Positions 36,542-46,600 are shown, numbered from the stretch's first letter. The stretch: 64,000 bases of DNA from Streptomyces sp. NBC_00576 (GCF_036345175.1 NZ_CP107780.1:124001-188000), one strand, 5' to 3'. The notes: generated from the sequence alone by a model not told the origin. Made by a program: numbers and translations.

Positions 36542-37015
36542 GTGAACGCCGTGCGGCTGCACGCCGAGAACCTTCGCCCCGGGGTCGTGTTCGACCTGGG
36601 CAGCGCCAAGGTCTCCAAGGAGGAGATCCTCGATTTCGGCCGTCGCTTCGACCCGCTGCCGCTGCACACGGACGAGGTCGCGGCGGCCGCAAGCCGCTTC
36701 GGGGGCCTCATCGCCAGCGGTTTCCACACCCTGGCGGTCCTGCAACGCCTCCTGGTGGACGCGGTCTTCTCCCGCGCCGCCGTCATCGCCGGCCGGGAGA
36801 TCACATCCCTGCGCATGCTGGCGCCGGTCCGCCCCGGGGACGTGCTGCACGGCTCGATGGAGATCGTGGAGGTACGCCCCCGCGACGACGGCACCGCCGC
36901 CGTCCGCAGCCGGGGCGCCCTCACCAACGACTCCGGCACCGTCGTCCTGGAACTCCAGGGAGAAACGCTCTGGGAACACCGCCCACCGGGCGGGAGAGAT
37001 GGCGGCACGGTTTGA
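36542..37015 (+). CDS. MaoC-like hydratase
   Basis: The 157-residue hot-dog protein has ILDFGRRFDPLPLHTDEVAA (hydratase Asp/His motif) near residues 25-45, FGGLIASGFHT near 55 and an acyl-binding LRMLAPVRPGD near 95. It probably hydrates an enoyl-CoA. The start GTG 36542 is uncertain: a well-placed ribosome site serves an ATG at 36465 in another frame, whose 26-codon reading ends exactly over this GTG (GTGA). Confidence 0.8.
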   Translation: MNAVRLHAENLRPGVVFDLGSAKVSKEEILDFGRRFDPLPLHTDEVAAAASRFGGLIASGFHTLAVLQRLLVDAVFSRAAVIAGREITSLRMLAPVRPGDVLHGSMEIVEVRPRDDGTAAVRSRGALTNDSGTVVLELQGETLWEHRPPGGRDGGTV

Positions 37016-37104
37016 CACCCAGGAACCCCCGCCGGCCGCTCGCGACCGTACCGAGTGCCGCCGAAGGCCCCGGACACCCGAGAAGACACTGAACGGAGAC
37101 GGAC

Positions 37105-37986
37105 ATGCACGTCGGCGTGCACATCAACCGGTTCGACCACCCCGAGGGCGGTCGTGCCCTGGCGACAGAGCTGGCCGCCGCGGGAGCAGCGGCGGAGGCC
37201 GCCGGCGTCAACCGGCTGTCGGTGATGGACCACTACTTCCAGATGGAGTTCAACGGCGGCGCCGAGGCACCCATGCTGGAGGCCTACACGACCCTGGCCT
37301 ACCTGGCCGCCCACACCTCCACGGTGCGACTGGGCGCGCTGGTCACCGGAGTGACGTACCGCCATCCCGGACTGCTCGCCAAGATCGCCACCACGCTCGA
37401 CGTCCTCTCCGGCGGCCGGGCCACCCTGGGCATCGGAGCGGCCTGGTACGACCGTGAGCACCACGGCCTGGGCGTGCCCTACCCGCCACTCGCGGAGCGG
37501 TTCGAGCGGCTGGAGGAGACCCTGCGGATCTGCCTGCAGATGTGGGACCCGGACGACAACGGGCCCTTCGAAGGCCGCTACTACCAGCTCGCCGAAACCC
37601 TGTGCGTGCCGCCGCCGGTCAGCAGCCCGCACCCGGAGATCATGATCGGCGGCGGTGGGGAGAAGAAGACACTGCGGCTCGTCGCCCGGTACGGCGACGC
37701 CTGCAACCTGTTCGCCACCTCACTCGAAGACGTCGCACACAAGCTCGACGTACTGCGCGGCCACTGCGACGAGGCAGACCGCGACTACAACTCCGTCCGC
37801 CGGACGATCACGTACTCCGGAGCGGCCGCCACCGAGGAGGACCTGGACAGCTTCACCCATGACATCGAACCGTACGCCGAGCTTGGCATCGACACGGTGA
37901 TCATCTCGCCGCATCTGGGCGCCACCTCGCGGTGGATGGAGACCTTCGCAGCCCCGGCCGTACGGCGACTGACCGAACTAGGCTGA
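37105..37986 (+). CDS. LLM-class F420-dependent oxidoreductase
   Basis: The 293-residue TIM-barrel protein has SVMDHYFQME near 40, GALVTGVTYRHPGLLAK near 78, the family motif LDVLSGGRATLGIGAAWYDREH near 95-115 and MIGGGGEKKTLRLVARY near 180. It probably uses F420 (or FMN) as a hydride carrier. It is third in the operon after the oxygenase and MaoC genes and may oxidise or reduce the cleavage product. The start is ATG 37105 behind a GGAGA site. Confidence 0.88.
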   Translation: MHVGVHINRFDHPEGGRALATELAAAGAAAEAAGVNRLSVMDHYFQMEFNGGAEAPMLEAYTTLAYLAAHTSTVRLGALVTGVTYRHPGLLAKIATTLDVLSGGRATLGIGAAWYDREHHGLGVPYPPLAERFERLEETLRICLQMWDPDDNGPFEGRYYQLAETLCVPPPVSSPHPEIMIGGGGEKKTLRLVARYGDACNLFATSLEDVAHKLDVLRGHCDEADRDYNSVRRTITYSGAAATEEDLDSFTHDIEPYAELGIDTVIISPHLGATSRWMETFAAPAVRRLTELG

Positions 37987-38400
37987 AGCGGCCCGAGAAT
38001 CGGCCGCCCTCTCCCTCTCGGACGGCCGGTCCAGGGCCGGGAGCGCGCCCCGGCATAGCCTCTTGCCGCGCCAGTCCGAGCGCGTCGGTCAGATCGACCG
38101 GGACACCACACCTGTCAGCGCACTGGCCACTGTCGAACGAGTCACCGGCGGACAAGCCGGCCAAGGATGCCGCCGAGGTCGAGGGACGGGCCGACGCACT
38201 CCTGCGGCAGGTCCGCATTCACATTGAATCTGCAGAATCCGCGACTTGATGAGCACTGGCACCTGCGGAAACTGTTGACTACGCCGACCGGCCGACGGTG
38301 CAGAAGCCGTGAACCATCGGCCTGCCCCATCTGTGACAACGACGCGAACAGCGGGCGGCGCGAAGCCGGCCGGATCCGGTGAGGGCATGCGCACGTCAGC
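37987..38400. other. Non-coding stretch after the oxygenase operon
   Basis: A short GCGGCC/GGCCGC hairpin just after the LLM stop (about 37986-38006) may end transcription. The rest shows only short readings with no family signal. Confidence 0.4.
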
Positions 38401-38613
38401 CTACCCCTGAAGACCTGAGCGCCCAGGTGACGGACTGCCCGTCACCCCACGCCTCGCCCTCGACACCTTGGGGGACTTCACTGACCGGAAGGCGTCCAGC
38501 TCGATCGCCTCCAGCGGCAGCATCAGCGGCTCCTCCGAGTCCGCACCGCCCAGGACTGCTGTCTGAATCTGGCGCCAGTCCGCATAAACCGCCCACCCGT
38601 CGCTCCAACTCAT
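38401..38613 (-). CDS. Short hypothetical, possibly a remnant
   Basis: The 70-residue reading begins SWSDGWAVYADWRQIQTAVLG and has protein-like composition for about 50 residues. It then becomes Arg/Ser/Gly-rich, as if running into non-coding sequence. It is probably a truncated gene. Function is unknown. Confidence 0.35.
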   Translation of the reverse strand: MSWSDGWAVYADWRQIQTAVLGGADSEEPLMLPLEAIELDAFRSVKSPKVSRARRGVTGSPSPGRSGLQG

Positions 38614-38870
38614 CGTGCCACCCCGGTCATTGGCCTCACAGGCGATCGAGCTCACGCCGTCGTACCGCAGCGGGGCAGATCGCCGCGCGGCACGCTCCGC
38701 CCGGGCCCGCCCAGGGCAGGAGAGCTCGGGAGGCCCCCGCCGACCAGTTCGCGCAGGGTCAGGCCGTCGCGATGAGGGCTTCCAGCAGGCTCACGCTCGT
38801 CCGCAGACCTTGTGATCACTTGACGCACTTGCCCCTAGTGCATAGGACCTCGGTCGGCGATTCTGTGCGC

Positions 38871-39251
38871 ATGCTGCTGCCGCCAGTCCATGAGAAAGCC
38901 GAGCTGATCGAGGTCGTGCGCATCACGGATCCGATGAGGCACCTCAGCTCGGATGACTTGATCGGCGACGAGGTCGCTATCTGGGAGCCACCTCAAGTCG
39001 AGCGGGTCGTGGCGCTGGTCAAGGAGCTGCCAGGCAGTGAACTGCGTCGCTGTTTCATCCCGGGATGGGGCATCCGAGTTCACAGTGCTACTGGGCATCT
39101 CTTCCAGATGGCCTTTTGCTTCCGTTGTCATGGCGTCCGCCTGTGGGGGCCTGGCGTTCCCGCTGGCCAGGAGGGAATCCGGAGCTTTGACCCGGACAGT
39201 CCTCCTGGCCATGAGCTGCTTGAACAGTTCCGGGACGCCAAGCCGGCTTGA
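38871..39251 (+). CDS. Hypothetical protein
   Basis: The 126-residue acidic protein has ELIEVVRITDPMRHLSSDDL, WEPPQVERVVALVKELPG and a central CFIPGWGIRVHS and CFRCHG. Composition is coding-like throughout. I recognise no family. The start ATG 38871 lacks a clear ribosome site; GTG 38838 is an in-frame alternative. It stands alone between debris regions. Confidence 0.5.
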   Translation: MLLPPVHEKAELIEVVRITDPMRHLSSDDLIGDEVAIWEPPQVERVVALVKELPGSELRRCFIPGWGIRVHSATGHLFQMAFCFRCHGVRLWGPGVPAGQEGIRSFDPDSPPGHELLEQFRDAKPA

Positions 39252-39746
39252 TCAGAGGGCTGGGCCGTGGGGTGGAGGTGCGGTTCTTCACCGACACCAA
39301 AGCCTGGGAGTGGGCCACCGCCGGCCTGACCACCCCGACCAAGCGCACAGCCGCCCCGCTCAGCCAGGCCGGGTACCGCTGCAGAAGCCGACCGTCCCCG
39401 CCGCGCAAATTACTGCCCACCCGCCACTTTCTCACCAACGCCTGGGGCAGCACGCAATCCGACCAGCCCAAGCCGACCACGGCCTCCGGCAGTCCTGTCA
39501 CCGCCAGTCGCCAAGGCGCGTGAGAGGAAGGCCGTAGAGACGGATCTCTAGGCCGCCTGTCCCGCCCAGCAGGGCGAAACCGGGTACTCCACAGTTTCAT
39601 CAGATGGTGTGGATCACCCGCCATTTGGCCGTCTCGCCGATCTTCCCCGCCGATGCTCGAAGGGCGCCCGTCGCCATCCGGAAACGTTGTCCGTGACCTT
39701 GGCATGCCGGTCGCACGCACAATCCGAACAACAGAGACGAGTCATC
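39252..39746. other. Non-coding stretch before the urease operon
   Basis: No supported gene. Short readings have low-complexity composition. The urease promoter presumably lies in 39540-39740. Confidence 0.4.
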
Positions 39747-40604
39747 GTGCATTTGACTCCGCATGAGCAGGAACGCTTGCTGATCCACATGGCGGCCGAC
39801 GTAGCAGGAAAGCGTCGCGACCGGGGGCTGCGTTTGAACTACCCCGAGGCGATGGCCCTGCTGACCGTTCACGTCTTCGAGGCGGCGCGCGACGGCAAGA
39901 CGGTCAGCGACATCATGGACTCGGGCCGACGGGTGCTCACACGTGACGACATGATGGACGGCGTCCCGGAGATGATCAAGAACGTCCAGGTGGAGGCGAC
40001 CTTCCCGGACGGCACCAAGCTGGTCACGATCCATGACCCCATCCCGGAGGCCACGGAGGAACCCGAGGTCTACCCGGGCAAGATCGAGCACCCCCAGCCG
40101 CCCCGCAAGCCAGGCTCCCCGGTCGACTGCGACGACAGCGGCAACTCGTCCGTCAGCTGCGACGAGGACGACGACACAGTCTCCCGGTACGACGCGATCT
40201 GCTTCAACGTGCACCTCGACGGGGACACGCAGGGCGTCAACCTGCAGACGGACGCCACCACCTTGCCGGGGCAGGGCAGGACGAAGATCAAGGTGAAGAA
40301 CGAGTCGGACCGTCCTATTCAGGTCGGCTCCCACTATCACTTCGCCGAGGTCAACCCGGGGCTGAAGGTCGTCAGTGTCGAGGTCCCCGCCGGGCAGACA
40401 GTCCCCCAAGACCGCAGCCTCTGGAACTGCGACGCGGCGAGGGGCCGGCGGCTCAACATCGCCGCGGGCACGTCCGTACGTTTCGAACCGGGCGACGAGT
40501 GCTGCGTGGAACTGGTGCAGATCCAGGGTGATGTCACGGCCGGCAGCAGCAACACCAGCGACCTCACCAAGATCCAGGGGCTGCGCGAAGGGATCATCCG
40601 ATGA
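39747..40604 (+). CDS. ureAB: Fused urease gamma-beta subunit
   Basis: The 285-residue protein has the gamma subunit at residues 1-100 (LTPHEQERLLIHMAADVA, RGLRLNYPEAMALL, MIKNVQVEATFPDGTKLVT). A 45-50-residue acidic, Ser-rich linker (CDDSGNSSVSCDEDDD) follows, then a divergent beta subunit (VKNESDRPIQVGSHYHFAEVNP, GRRLNIAAGTSVRFEPGD). The usual beta ending is replaced by a Thr/Ser-rich tail. The start is GTG 39747. Its stop overlaps the ureC start in ATGA. S. coelicolor also has a fused AB gene, so the fusion itself is known; the linker and tail look unusual. Confidence 0.9.
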   Translation: MHLTPHEQERLLIHMAADVAGKRRDRGLRLNYPEAMALLTVHVFEAARDGKTVSDIMDSGRRVLTRDDMMDGVPEMIKNVQVEATFPDGTKLVTIHDPIPEATEEPEVYPGKIEHPQPPRKPGSPVDCDDSGNSSVSCDEDDDTVSRYDAICFNVHLDGDTQGVNLQTDATTLPGQGRTKIKVKNESDRPIQVGSHYHFAEVNPGLKVVSVEVPAGQTVPQDRSLWNCDAARGRRLNIAAGTSVRFEPGDECCVELVQIQGDVTAGSSNTSDLTKIQGLREGIIR

Positions 40605-42658
40605 GTAATCCGCAGGGACAAGACCGTGGCCAGGCGCCGAAGCCTGGCAAGGGCCGGCCGAAGCCGAGCAATGAGCTGACGCGGGCGGATTACACCGCGT
40701 TGTACGGGCCGACCACGCGGGATAGGGTCCGGCTCGCCGACACCGACCTCACGTTGGAGATCGAGGCCGACTGGAGCGGCGGCCCTTCGTACAGCGGCAA
40801 TGAGATGATCTTCGGTGGCGGCAAGGTGATCCGCGAGTCGATGGGGATGTCGCACCTCGCCAGGGACGGGCGGAACAGCAAAGGCGACGCCACGGCCCAC
40901 AGGCCCGTGGACACCGTCATCACAGGCGCGCTGATCCTCGACTGGTGGGGCGTGGTCAAGGCCGACATCGGCATCCGTGACGGCAGGATCGCGGCCATCG
41001 GCAAGGCGTACAACCCCGAGACGATGGATCCGATTCCGAGCAACAGGTTCGAGATGCCGAACCGTACGACCGTCGGAAATGCGGTGCCGGTTCCGGTGAC
41101 GCCGGAGAGTTTCGTGGTCGGGCCGAGCACCGAGGTCATCTCCGGCAACGGGCGGATCCTCACCGCCGGTGGCGTGGACACCCACGTTCACTTCATCTGC
41201 CCCGAGGAGATCCACGAGGCCCTGGCCTCGGGCGTGACCACCCTCATCGGCGGCGGGACGGGACCGGCCGAGGGCAGTACGGCCACCACCGTGACACCGG
41301 GCGCGTGGCACATCAGGCGGCTCTTCGAGGCGCTGGATGAGTTCCCCGTCAACATCGGCCTGCTCGGCAAGGGCAGCACGATGAACAAGCACGAACTCAA
41401 CGCACAGGTGGACGCCGGTGCCTGCGGCTTCAAGGTCCACGAGGACTGGGGCGCCACGCCCGCAGTGATCGACCGGGCCCTGGACGTCTGCGAAGAGCGC
41501 GGCGTCCAGCTCGCGCTGCACGCCGACTCACTGAACGAGTCGGGGTTCCTGGAGAGCACGCGGGCAGCCTTCACCGGCGACGCCAGGGACGTAGATGGGA
41601 AGTTCACGGCGAAGAAGGCGCGCTCCATCCACATCTTTCATGTCGAGGGTGCTGGCGGCGGTCACGCGCCCGACATGATCGAGCTGGTCAAGGACCCGAA
41701 CGTCCTGCCGGCCTCGACCAACCCGACGCGTCCGCTGACGATCAACACCGTCAAGGAGCACGTCGACATGATGATCGTGTGCCATCACCTCAACCCGGAT
41801 ATTCCGGCAGATATGGCCTTCGCCGACTCCCGGATCCGGCCGTCCACCATGGCCGCGGAGGACCTCCTCCACGACATGGGCGCCATCTCGATGATGTCCT
41901 CCGACGCCCAGGCGATGGGCCGCATCGGCGAAATGGTCATGCGTACCTGGCAGACCGCGCACGTCATGAAGTGCCGCTACGGGGCGCTGAAGGAGGACCT
42001 CGAGGCCGCGAAGGTCCGCACGATCACCGGCGACACGGACCACTCCTTCAACGACCAGCAGCTGCAGCCGAACGACAACTTCCGCGCGCGCCGGTACGTT
42101 GCCAAGTACACGATCAACCCGGCGATCACCCACGGCATCGCGAAATACGTCGGTTCCGTGGAGACCAGGAAGCTCGCCGACCTGGTGCTGTGGGAGCCGA
42201 AGTTCTTCGGCGTCAAACCGCACATGCTCCTCAAGGGCGGCCAGCTCGCCTACGCGCAGGTCGGCGACGCCAACGCGTCGATCACAACGCCGCAGCCCTA
42301 CCTGCCGCGCCCGGTCTGGGGCTCCACCAGCCGCTCCCCGGGGAAGAACTCGGTGAACTTCGTGGCCGACGAGCAGGTGGCGCTCCGGCTGAACGGCGGG
42401 ACCGACGCGAACAACACGTACGACGGTCTCGGCCTCGGCAAGAAGTTCGAAGCGATCGAGAGCACCCGGAGCGTCGAGAAGAAGCACATGAAGCTGAACG
42501 ACACAGTGCCTGACAGCCTCGAAGTCGACCACAACAGCTTCGAGGTCACCATCGGCGGCGCGACCACGAGCGACGCCCGCACCGAACTCAACGGTGCCAC
42601 CGTGCCGCGCTCCTACGTCACCGAAGTCCCTCTGGCACAGCGGTACTTCCTCTTCTGA
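40601..42658 (+). CDS. ureC: Urease alpha (catalytic) subunit, enlarged form
   Basis: The 685-residue protein is about 115 residues longer than typical UreC. Nickel-site residues are all seen: HVHFICP (near 200), the carbamylated Lys in GFKVHEDWGATP (near 280), His in ALHADSLNESGF, His in HVEGAGGGHAPD and Asp in SSDAQAMGR. The mobile-flap Cys-His-His is in VCHHL (near 395). Extra segments are a 28-residue basic N-terminus, an insert near 85-100, a 25-residue insert near 150-175 and extra sequence near the C-terminus. It hydrolyses urea to ammonia and carbamate. Confidence 0.93.
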   Translation: MSNPQGQDRGQAPKPGKGRPKPSNELTRADYTALYGPTTRDRVRLADTDLTLEIEADWSGGPSYSGNEMIFGGGKVIRESMGMSHLARDGRNSKGDATAHRPVDTVITGALILDWWGVVKADIGIRDGRIAAIGKAYNPETMDPIPSNRFEMPNRTTVGNAVPVPVTPESFVVGPSTEVISGNGRILTAGGVDTHVHFICPEEIHEALASGVTTLIGGGTGPAEGSTATTVTPGAWHIRRLFEALDEFPVNIGLLGKGSTMNKHELNAQVDAGACGFKVHEDWGATPAVIDRALDVCEERGVQLALHADSLNESGFLESTRAAFTGDARDVDGKFTAKKARSIHIFHVEGAGGGHAPDMIELVKDPNVLPASTNPTRPLTINTVKEHVDMMIVCHHLNPDIPADMAFADSRIRPSTMAAEDLLHDMGAISMMSSDAQAMGRIGEMVMRTWQTAHVMKCRYGALKEDLEAAKVRTITGDTDHSFNDQQLQPNDNFRARRYVAKYTINPAITHGIAKYVGSVETRKLADLVLWEPKFFGVKPHMLLKGGQLAYAQVGDANASITTPQPYLPRPVWGSTSRSPGKNSVNFVADEQVALRLNGGTDANNTYDGLGLGKKFEAIESTRSVEKKHMKLNDTVPDSLEVDHNSFEVTIGGATTSDARTELNGATVPRSYVTEVPLAQRYFLF

Positions 42659-42773
42659 ACGGCCACCTGCCCGGCCGCCGGCCCCGCCGCTGCTGCCGGG
42701 CCCCGGGCGGACTTGATGTGCCCGCCCGGGCCGCCACATCACCATCCGACCTGCGAAAGGCAGCCGCTCACCC

Positions 42774-43448
42774 ATGAGCCGCGCAGCCCTGCTCCTCCTG
42801 GCCGACGGCCGCTTCCCCGCCGGCGGGCACGCCCACTCCGGCGGCGTCGAGGCCGCCGTCGCCCACCAAGCCGTCCACGACACCCCCAGCCTGGAGGCAT
42901 TCTGCCGCGGGCGTCTGCACACCACCGGCCTGACCACGGCAGGACTCGCCGCCGCAGCCGCCGGCGGATACGACCCGCTGCTGCTCGACGACGCCGCCGA
43001 CGCACGCACCCCCGCCCCCGCACTGCGCGCCGTCGCCCGCAGGCTCGGCCGGCAGATGATGCGCGCGGCCCGCGCCACCTTCCCCTCCGACGCACTCGAA
43101 CACCTGGCCGCTGCACGTCCCCAGGGCGCCCACCAACCCGTCGTCCTGGGCCTCGCCGCCCGCGCCGCCGGGCTCACCCCGCTGGACGCCGCCTACGCCA
43201 CCGCTTATGAGAACGTCGGCGGCCCGGCCACCGCGGCGGTGCGCCTGCTGAGCCTCGACCCGCTCGACGCCTCCGGGCTACTGGCCCGCCTCGGCCCCGA
43301 GACCGACGACGTCGCTCAAGCCGCGGCCGACGCCGCAGCCCGCGCCATGACCGAGGGCCTCGACGCACTGCCGTCGGCCTCCTCACCCCTGCTGGAAATC
43401 ACCGCAGAGCAGCACGCCGCCTGGACCGCCCGTCTCTTCGCCTCCTGA
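42774..43448 (+). CDS. ureF: Urease accessory protein UreF
   Basis: The 224-residue all-helical protein has the UreF start LLLADGRFPAGGHAHSGGVE, a central QPVVLGLAARAAGL and a tail of SSPLLEITAEQHAAW. It forms the activation complex with UreD and UreG. It is 115 bp after ureC, across a GC-rich space with hairpin potential, so its level may be set separately from that of the structural genes. Confidence 0.9.
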   Translation: MSRAALLLLADGRFPAGGHAHSGGVEAAVAHQAVHDTPSLEAFCRGRLHTTGLTTAGLAAAAAGGYDPLLLDDAADARTPAPALRAVARRLGRQMMRAARATFPSDALEHLAAARPQGAHQPVVLGLAARAAGLTPLDAAYATAYENVGGPATAAVRLLSLDPLDASGLLARLGPETDDVAQAAADAAARAMTEGLDALPSASSPLLEITAEQHAAWTARLFAS

Positions 43449-43487
43449 CGACCAACAACCACACTTGAGTCTTTCGACGGAGTTGCC

Positions 43488-44173
<686 letters not shown>

Positions 44174-44177
<4 letters not shown>

Positions 44178-45028
44178 GCCCCTCCCCCCAGCGCATCCCC
44201 GCTCGAACCACGTCCGGCCCCGGCCTCCCCCCATCTGTCGCCCAGGAGCCCGCCGGACACCCCGACGGCGTACTTGCCACGGCCCGAATCCGCGCCGCGC
44301 ACAACGGACGCGTCACCACCCTCCCGCAACTGCATAGCGACGGCCCCTTCCACCTGCGGCGCCTGCGCACTCACGGCAACGCCACCACAGTGGGCATCAT
44401 CGGCGCGATGAGCGCCCCGCTCGGTGGCGACCGGCTCACCCTCGACATCACCGCCGCGGACCGGGCCGAGCTGGAGATCACCACGGCCGCCGCCACACTC
44501 GCCCTGCGCGGCCCCACCACCGACGCGGCAACCTACGACGTACGCCTCACCGTCGGAGAACACGCCCGTCTGCGCTGGCTCCCACAGCCCCTGATCAGCG
44601 CCGCCGGCAGCAACCTGCACCAGACATACACCGTCGAACTCGCCGCCACCTCACACCTGGTGCTGCGAGAAGAACAGCTCCTGGGCCGGGCCGACGAGGA
44701 ACCAGGCCACCTCGTCACCCGGATCCTCGTCCACCGCGCCGGACGCCCACTATTCGACCAGCACACGGCCTACGGGGCTCCAGAACCTGGCTGGGACGGC
44801 CCGGCCGTCCTGAACGGACACCGCGCCGTCGGCCAACTCCTCATCGTGGATCCACGCCTCGACGTCCGACGAGATGCCGTCCTGCTCGGCGAAGGCGCCG
44901 AGGACGGGTGCGCTGTCCTCGCACCATTGGCAGGCGGCCCGGCACTGCTCACCACCGCCGTCGCACCCACCGCTTCAAGAATGCGACAACTGCTCGACGA
45001 AGCGCACGCACACGCTCTCGCCCCCTAG
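44174..45028 (+). CDS. ureD: Urease accessory protein UreD (UreH)
   Basis: The 284-residue beta-rich scaffold has VTTLPQLHSDGPFHLRRL near 55, GGDRLTLDITAADRAELEIT near 90 and RLRWLPQPLISAAGSNL near 140. The start is ATG 44174, overlapping the ureG stop (ATGA); GTG 44153 is less likely. The N-terminal 35 residues are Pro/Ser-rich and unconserved. Confidence 0.88.
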
Positions 45029-45244
45029 AGCCCGGCGGCCCACCGCGCCGACGGCCCAGAGAGGAGGCTCACTGACGTGTGTCCGTGCAACACCAGGTGC
45101 CCCACGCCACGACGGCGTACATGCTGCCTCGCTCCCCAAAATCATCCGTTCGACGTAACTTGTCAGGAATCGGCGACGATGCTCGGCCAGCATCGGAATG
45201 ATGCCCGAAGGGTTCTTTCCTGTGCCACCGATCTGGAGGTGTTC

Positions 45245-45835
45245 GTGACGAGCCGAGGCTTGATCATCGTGGATGTGCAGAAAGACTTCTGTGAGGGAGG
45301 CAGCGTTCCCGTCGCAGGAGGTGCGCGGATCGCCTCGACCATCGCGGACCTGGTGGAGCGCAGTGCGGGGCGTAACTATGAATACGTCGTGGCTACCCGC
45401 GATCATCACATCGATCCGGGCAGCCACTTCTCCGAACACCCGGACTTCAAGGACAGCTTCCCCGTCCACTGCGTAGTCGGAGGCGAAGGCGGCGAGTTCC
45501 ACCCCAACTTCGCCCCCGCCGTCACCAGCGGCAAGGTCGACGCCGTCTTCTTCAAAGGCGCGCACAGCGCCTCCAAGAGCGGCTTCGAAGGCGCCGACGA
45601 ACAGGGCACCTCTCTGGCCGACTGGCTGCGTGAGCGCGGAGTGGAGGACGTCGACGTGGTAGGTATCGCCACCGACCACTGCGTACGCGCGACCGCGCTG
45701 GACGCGGTGAAGGCCAGCTTCCGGGCACGCGTACGCCTGGACTACTCCGTCGGTGTCGCCCAGGACACCACGGCAGCCACCCTTGAAGACTTCCGCCAGG
45801 CCGGAGTCACCGTCTCCGGACGTGTCCCCGCATAA
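45245..45835 (+). CDS. Isochorismatase-family hydrolase, probable nicotinamidase
   Basis: The 196-residue protein has the catalytic Asp in IIVDVQKDFCEGG near 10, the metal-site ATRDHHIDPGSHFSEHP near 50, a Lys in FFKGAH near 100 and the catalytic Cys in GIATDHCVRATALDA near 140. This set fits PncA-type nicotinamidases, which convert nicotinamide to nicotinate for NAD salvage. The start is GTG 45245 with GGAGG 5 nt upstream. A longer frame from 45077 has no matching features. Confidence 0.87.
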   Translation: MTSRGLIIVDVQKDFCEGGSVPVAGGARIASTIADLVERSAGRNYEYVVATRDHHIDPGSHFSEHPDFKDSFPVHCVVGGEGGEFHPNFAPAVTSGKVDAVFFKGAHSASKSGFEGADEQGTSLADWLRERGVEDVDVVGIATDHCVRATALDAVKASFRARVRLDYSVGVAQDTTAATLEDFRQAGVTVSGRVPA

Positions 45836-46028
45836 GCTGCTGACCACGGTCTCGAGCTGAGGAACGGGTCCGCCGACATCCTCGCCCGCGTCCAGTCCTC
45901 CTGGGCCAGGACTACGTCCGCGAGTTTCAACCCGGCCCTCGCCCCCTGGCGGCGCGAACCGGCCGTCCGCGAGTTCATCCACCGCTTGTGTGCACCTGTC
46001 GAGTTGAGAGCGGGCGGGCAGCCAGCAG

Positions 46029-46274
46029 GTGGCTTCGCTCAACTGGTCAGGGGCGGATGAGGTTGTCCGGCGTCGGCGCCCGGGCATCGTCCGCCCACTC
46101 CTCGGGGCCACTGTCACCCGCAACGTCCAGGGCATCAGCGGTGGCCTGGACGCGGTCACCAGCGCCACCGGTGACACAGTCCTCCAGCTGACCGACATCC
46201 ACGGTGACGTGACGGTCCAACTGCCGCTGGACACCATCCACGCGCCGACCGCGCTTGCCTACGACGAGTACTGA
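46029..46274 (+). pseudogene. RHS-type protein scrap
   Basis: The reading has SGGLDAVTSATGDTVLQL and DIHGDVTVQLPLD, then a stop after AYDEY. These blocks occur near the C-terminal core of large Streptomyces RHS/wall-associated proteins. Only about 55 residues remain. Confidence 0.55.
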
Positions 46275-46329
46275 AGAACGCAAACAACGTGTGGATCCCG
46301 GCTTCGGATGTGCTGGCCGCCAGGTCATG

Positions 46330-46440
46330 GTTGTGGTTCGCACTCTCCAACGACAGCTCAACGGCCACGGCATCAAGGCCAAACCATCCCGTGTCACCGC
46401 GTGCCTGGACCTTGCCCAGGACCTGCCACCTGCCGTCCTG
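46330..46440 (+). pseudogene. Tyrosine-recombinase-like scrap
   Basis: The reading LNGHGIKAKPSRVTACLDLA, then LPPAVLASIS resembles the C-terminal tail of Streptomyces XerD-like recombinases. It is short and has lost the catalytic region. Inverted repeats lie directly downstream. Confidence 0.4.
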
Positions 46441-46461
46441 GCCTCCATCTCAGAAGAACGG

Positions 46462-46550
46462 TCTCGCAAAACTCGGCGGTTGTGAGAGGGGTTTTGCGAG
46501 AACTGACCTGGTCAAGTGTTCCCGACGCTGGCCGGGAGCTCTCACAACCG
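46462..46550. repeat. Two overlapping inverted-repeat pairs
   Basis: Pair A: TCTCGCAAAAC (46462-46472) and GTTTTGCGAGA (46491-46501), perfect 11-bp arms. Pair B: CGGTTGTGAGAG (46477-46488) and CTCTCACAACCG (46539-46550), perfect 12-bp arms. The arms interleave. The role is unknown; the site lies next to a recombinase scrap. Confidence 0.7.
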
Positions 46551-46582
46551 GTCATTCACGAGGGTCCATGGTTTTCTGAATT

Positions 46583-46600
46583 CAGGTTTGCCTGTACTAT
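46583..46600 (+). promoter_or_regulatory. arsR promoter/operator, leaderless
   Basis: A -10-like TACTAT (46595-46600) lies only 7 nt before the arsR GTG, so the transcript is probably leaderless. An inverted repeat CAGG-TTTG-CCTG (46583-46594) abuts the -10 and is a reasonable ArsR operator half-pair. Confidence 0.5.

Noticed and set aside
34705..37632. 975-codon leftward open frame
   Set aside because: It runs antisense across the oxygenase, MaoC and LLM genes, each of which has clear motifs and ribosome sites on the other strand.
39248..39523. 91-codon rightward reading before the urease operon
   Set aside because: The first 30 residues look coding-like, but the rest is Ser/Pro/Thr-rich and no family or ribosome site is seen.
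41528..43177. 549-codon leftward open frame
   Set aside because: It is antisense to ureC and ureF; composition is Arg/Gly/Val-rich and no family is recognisable.
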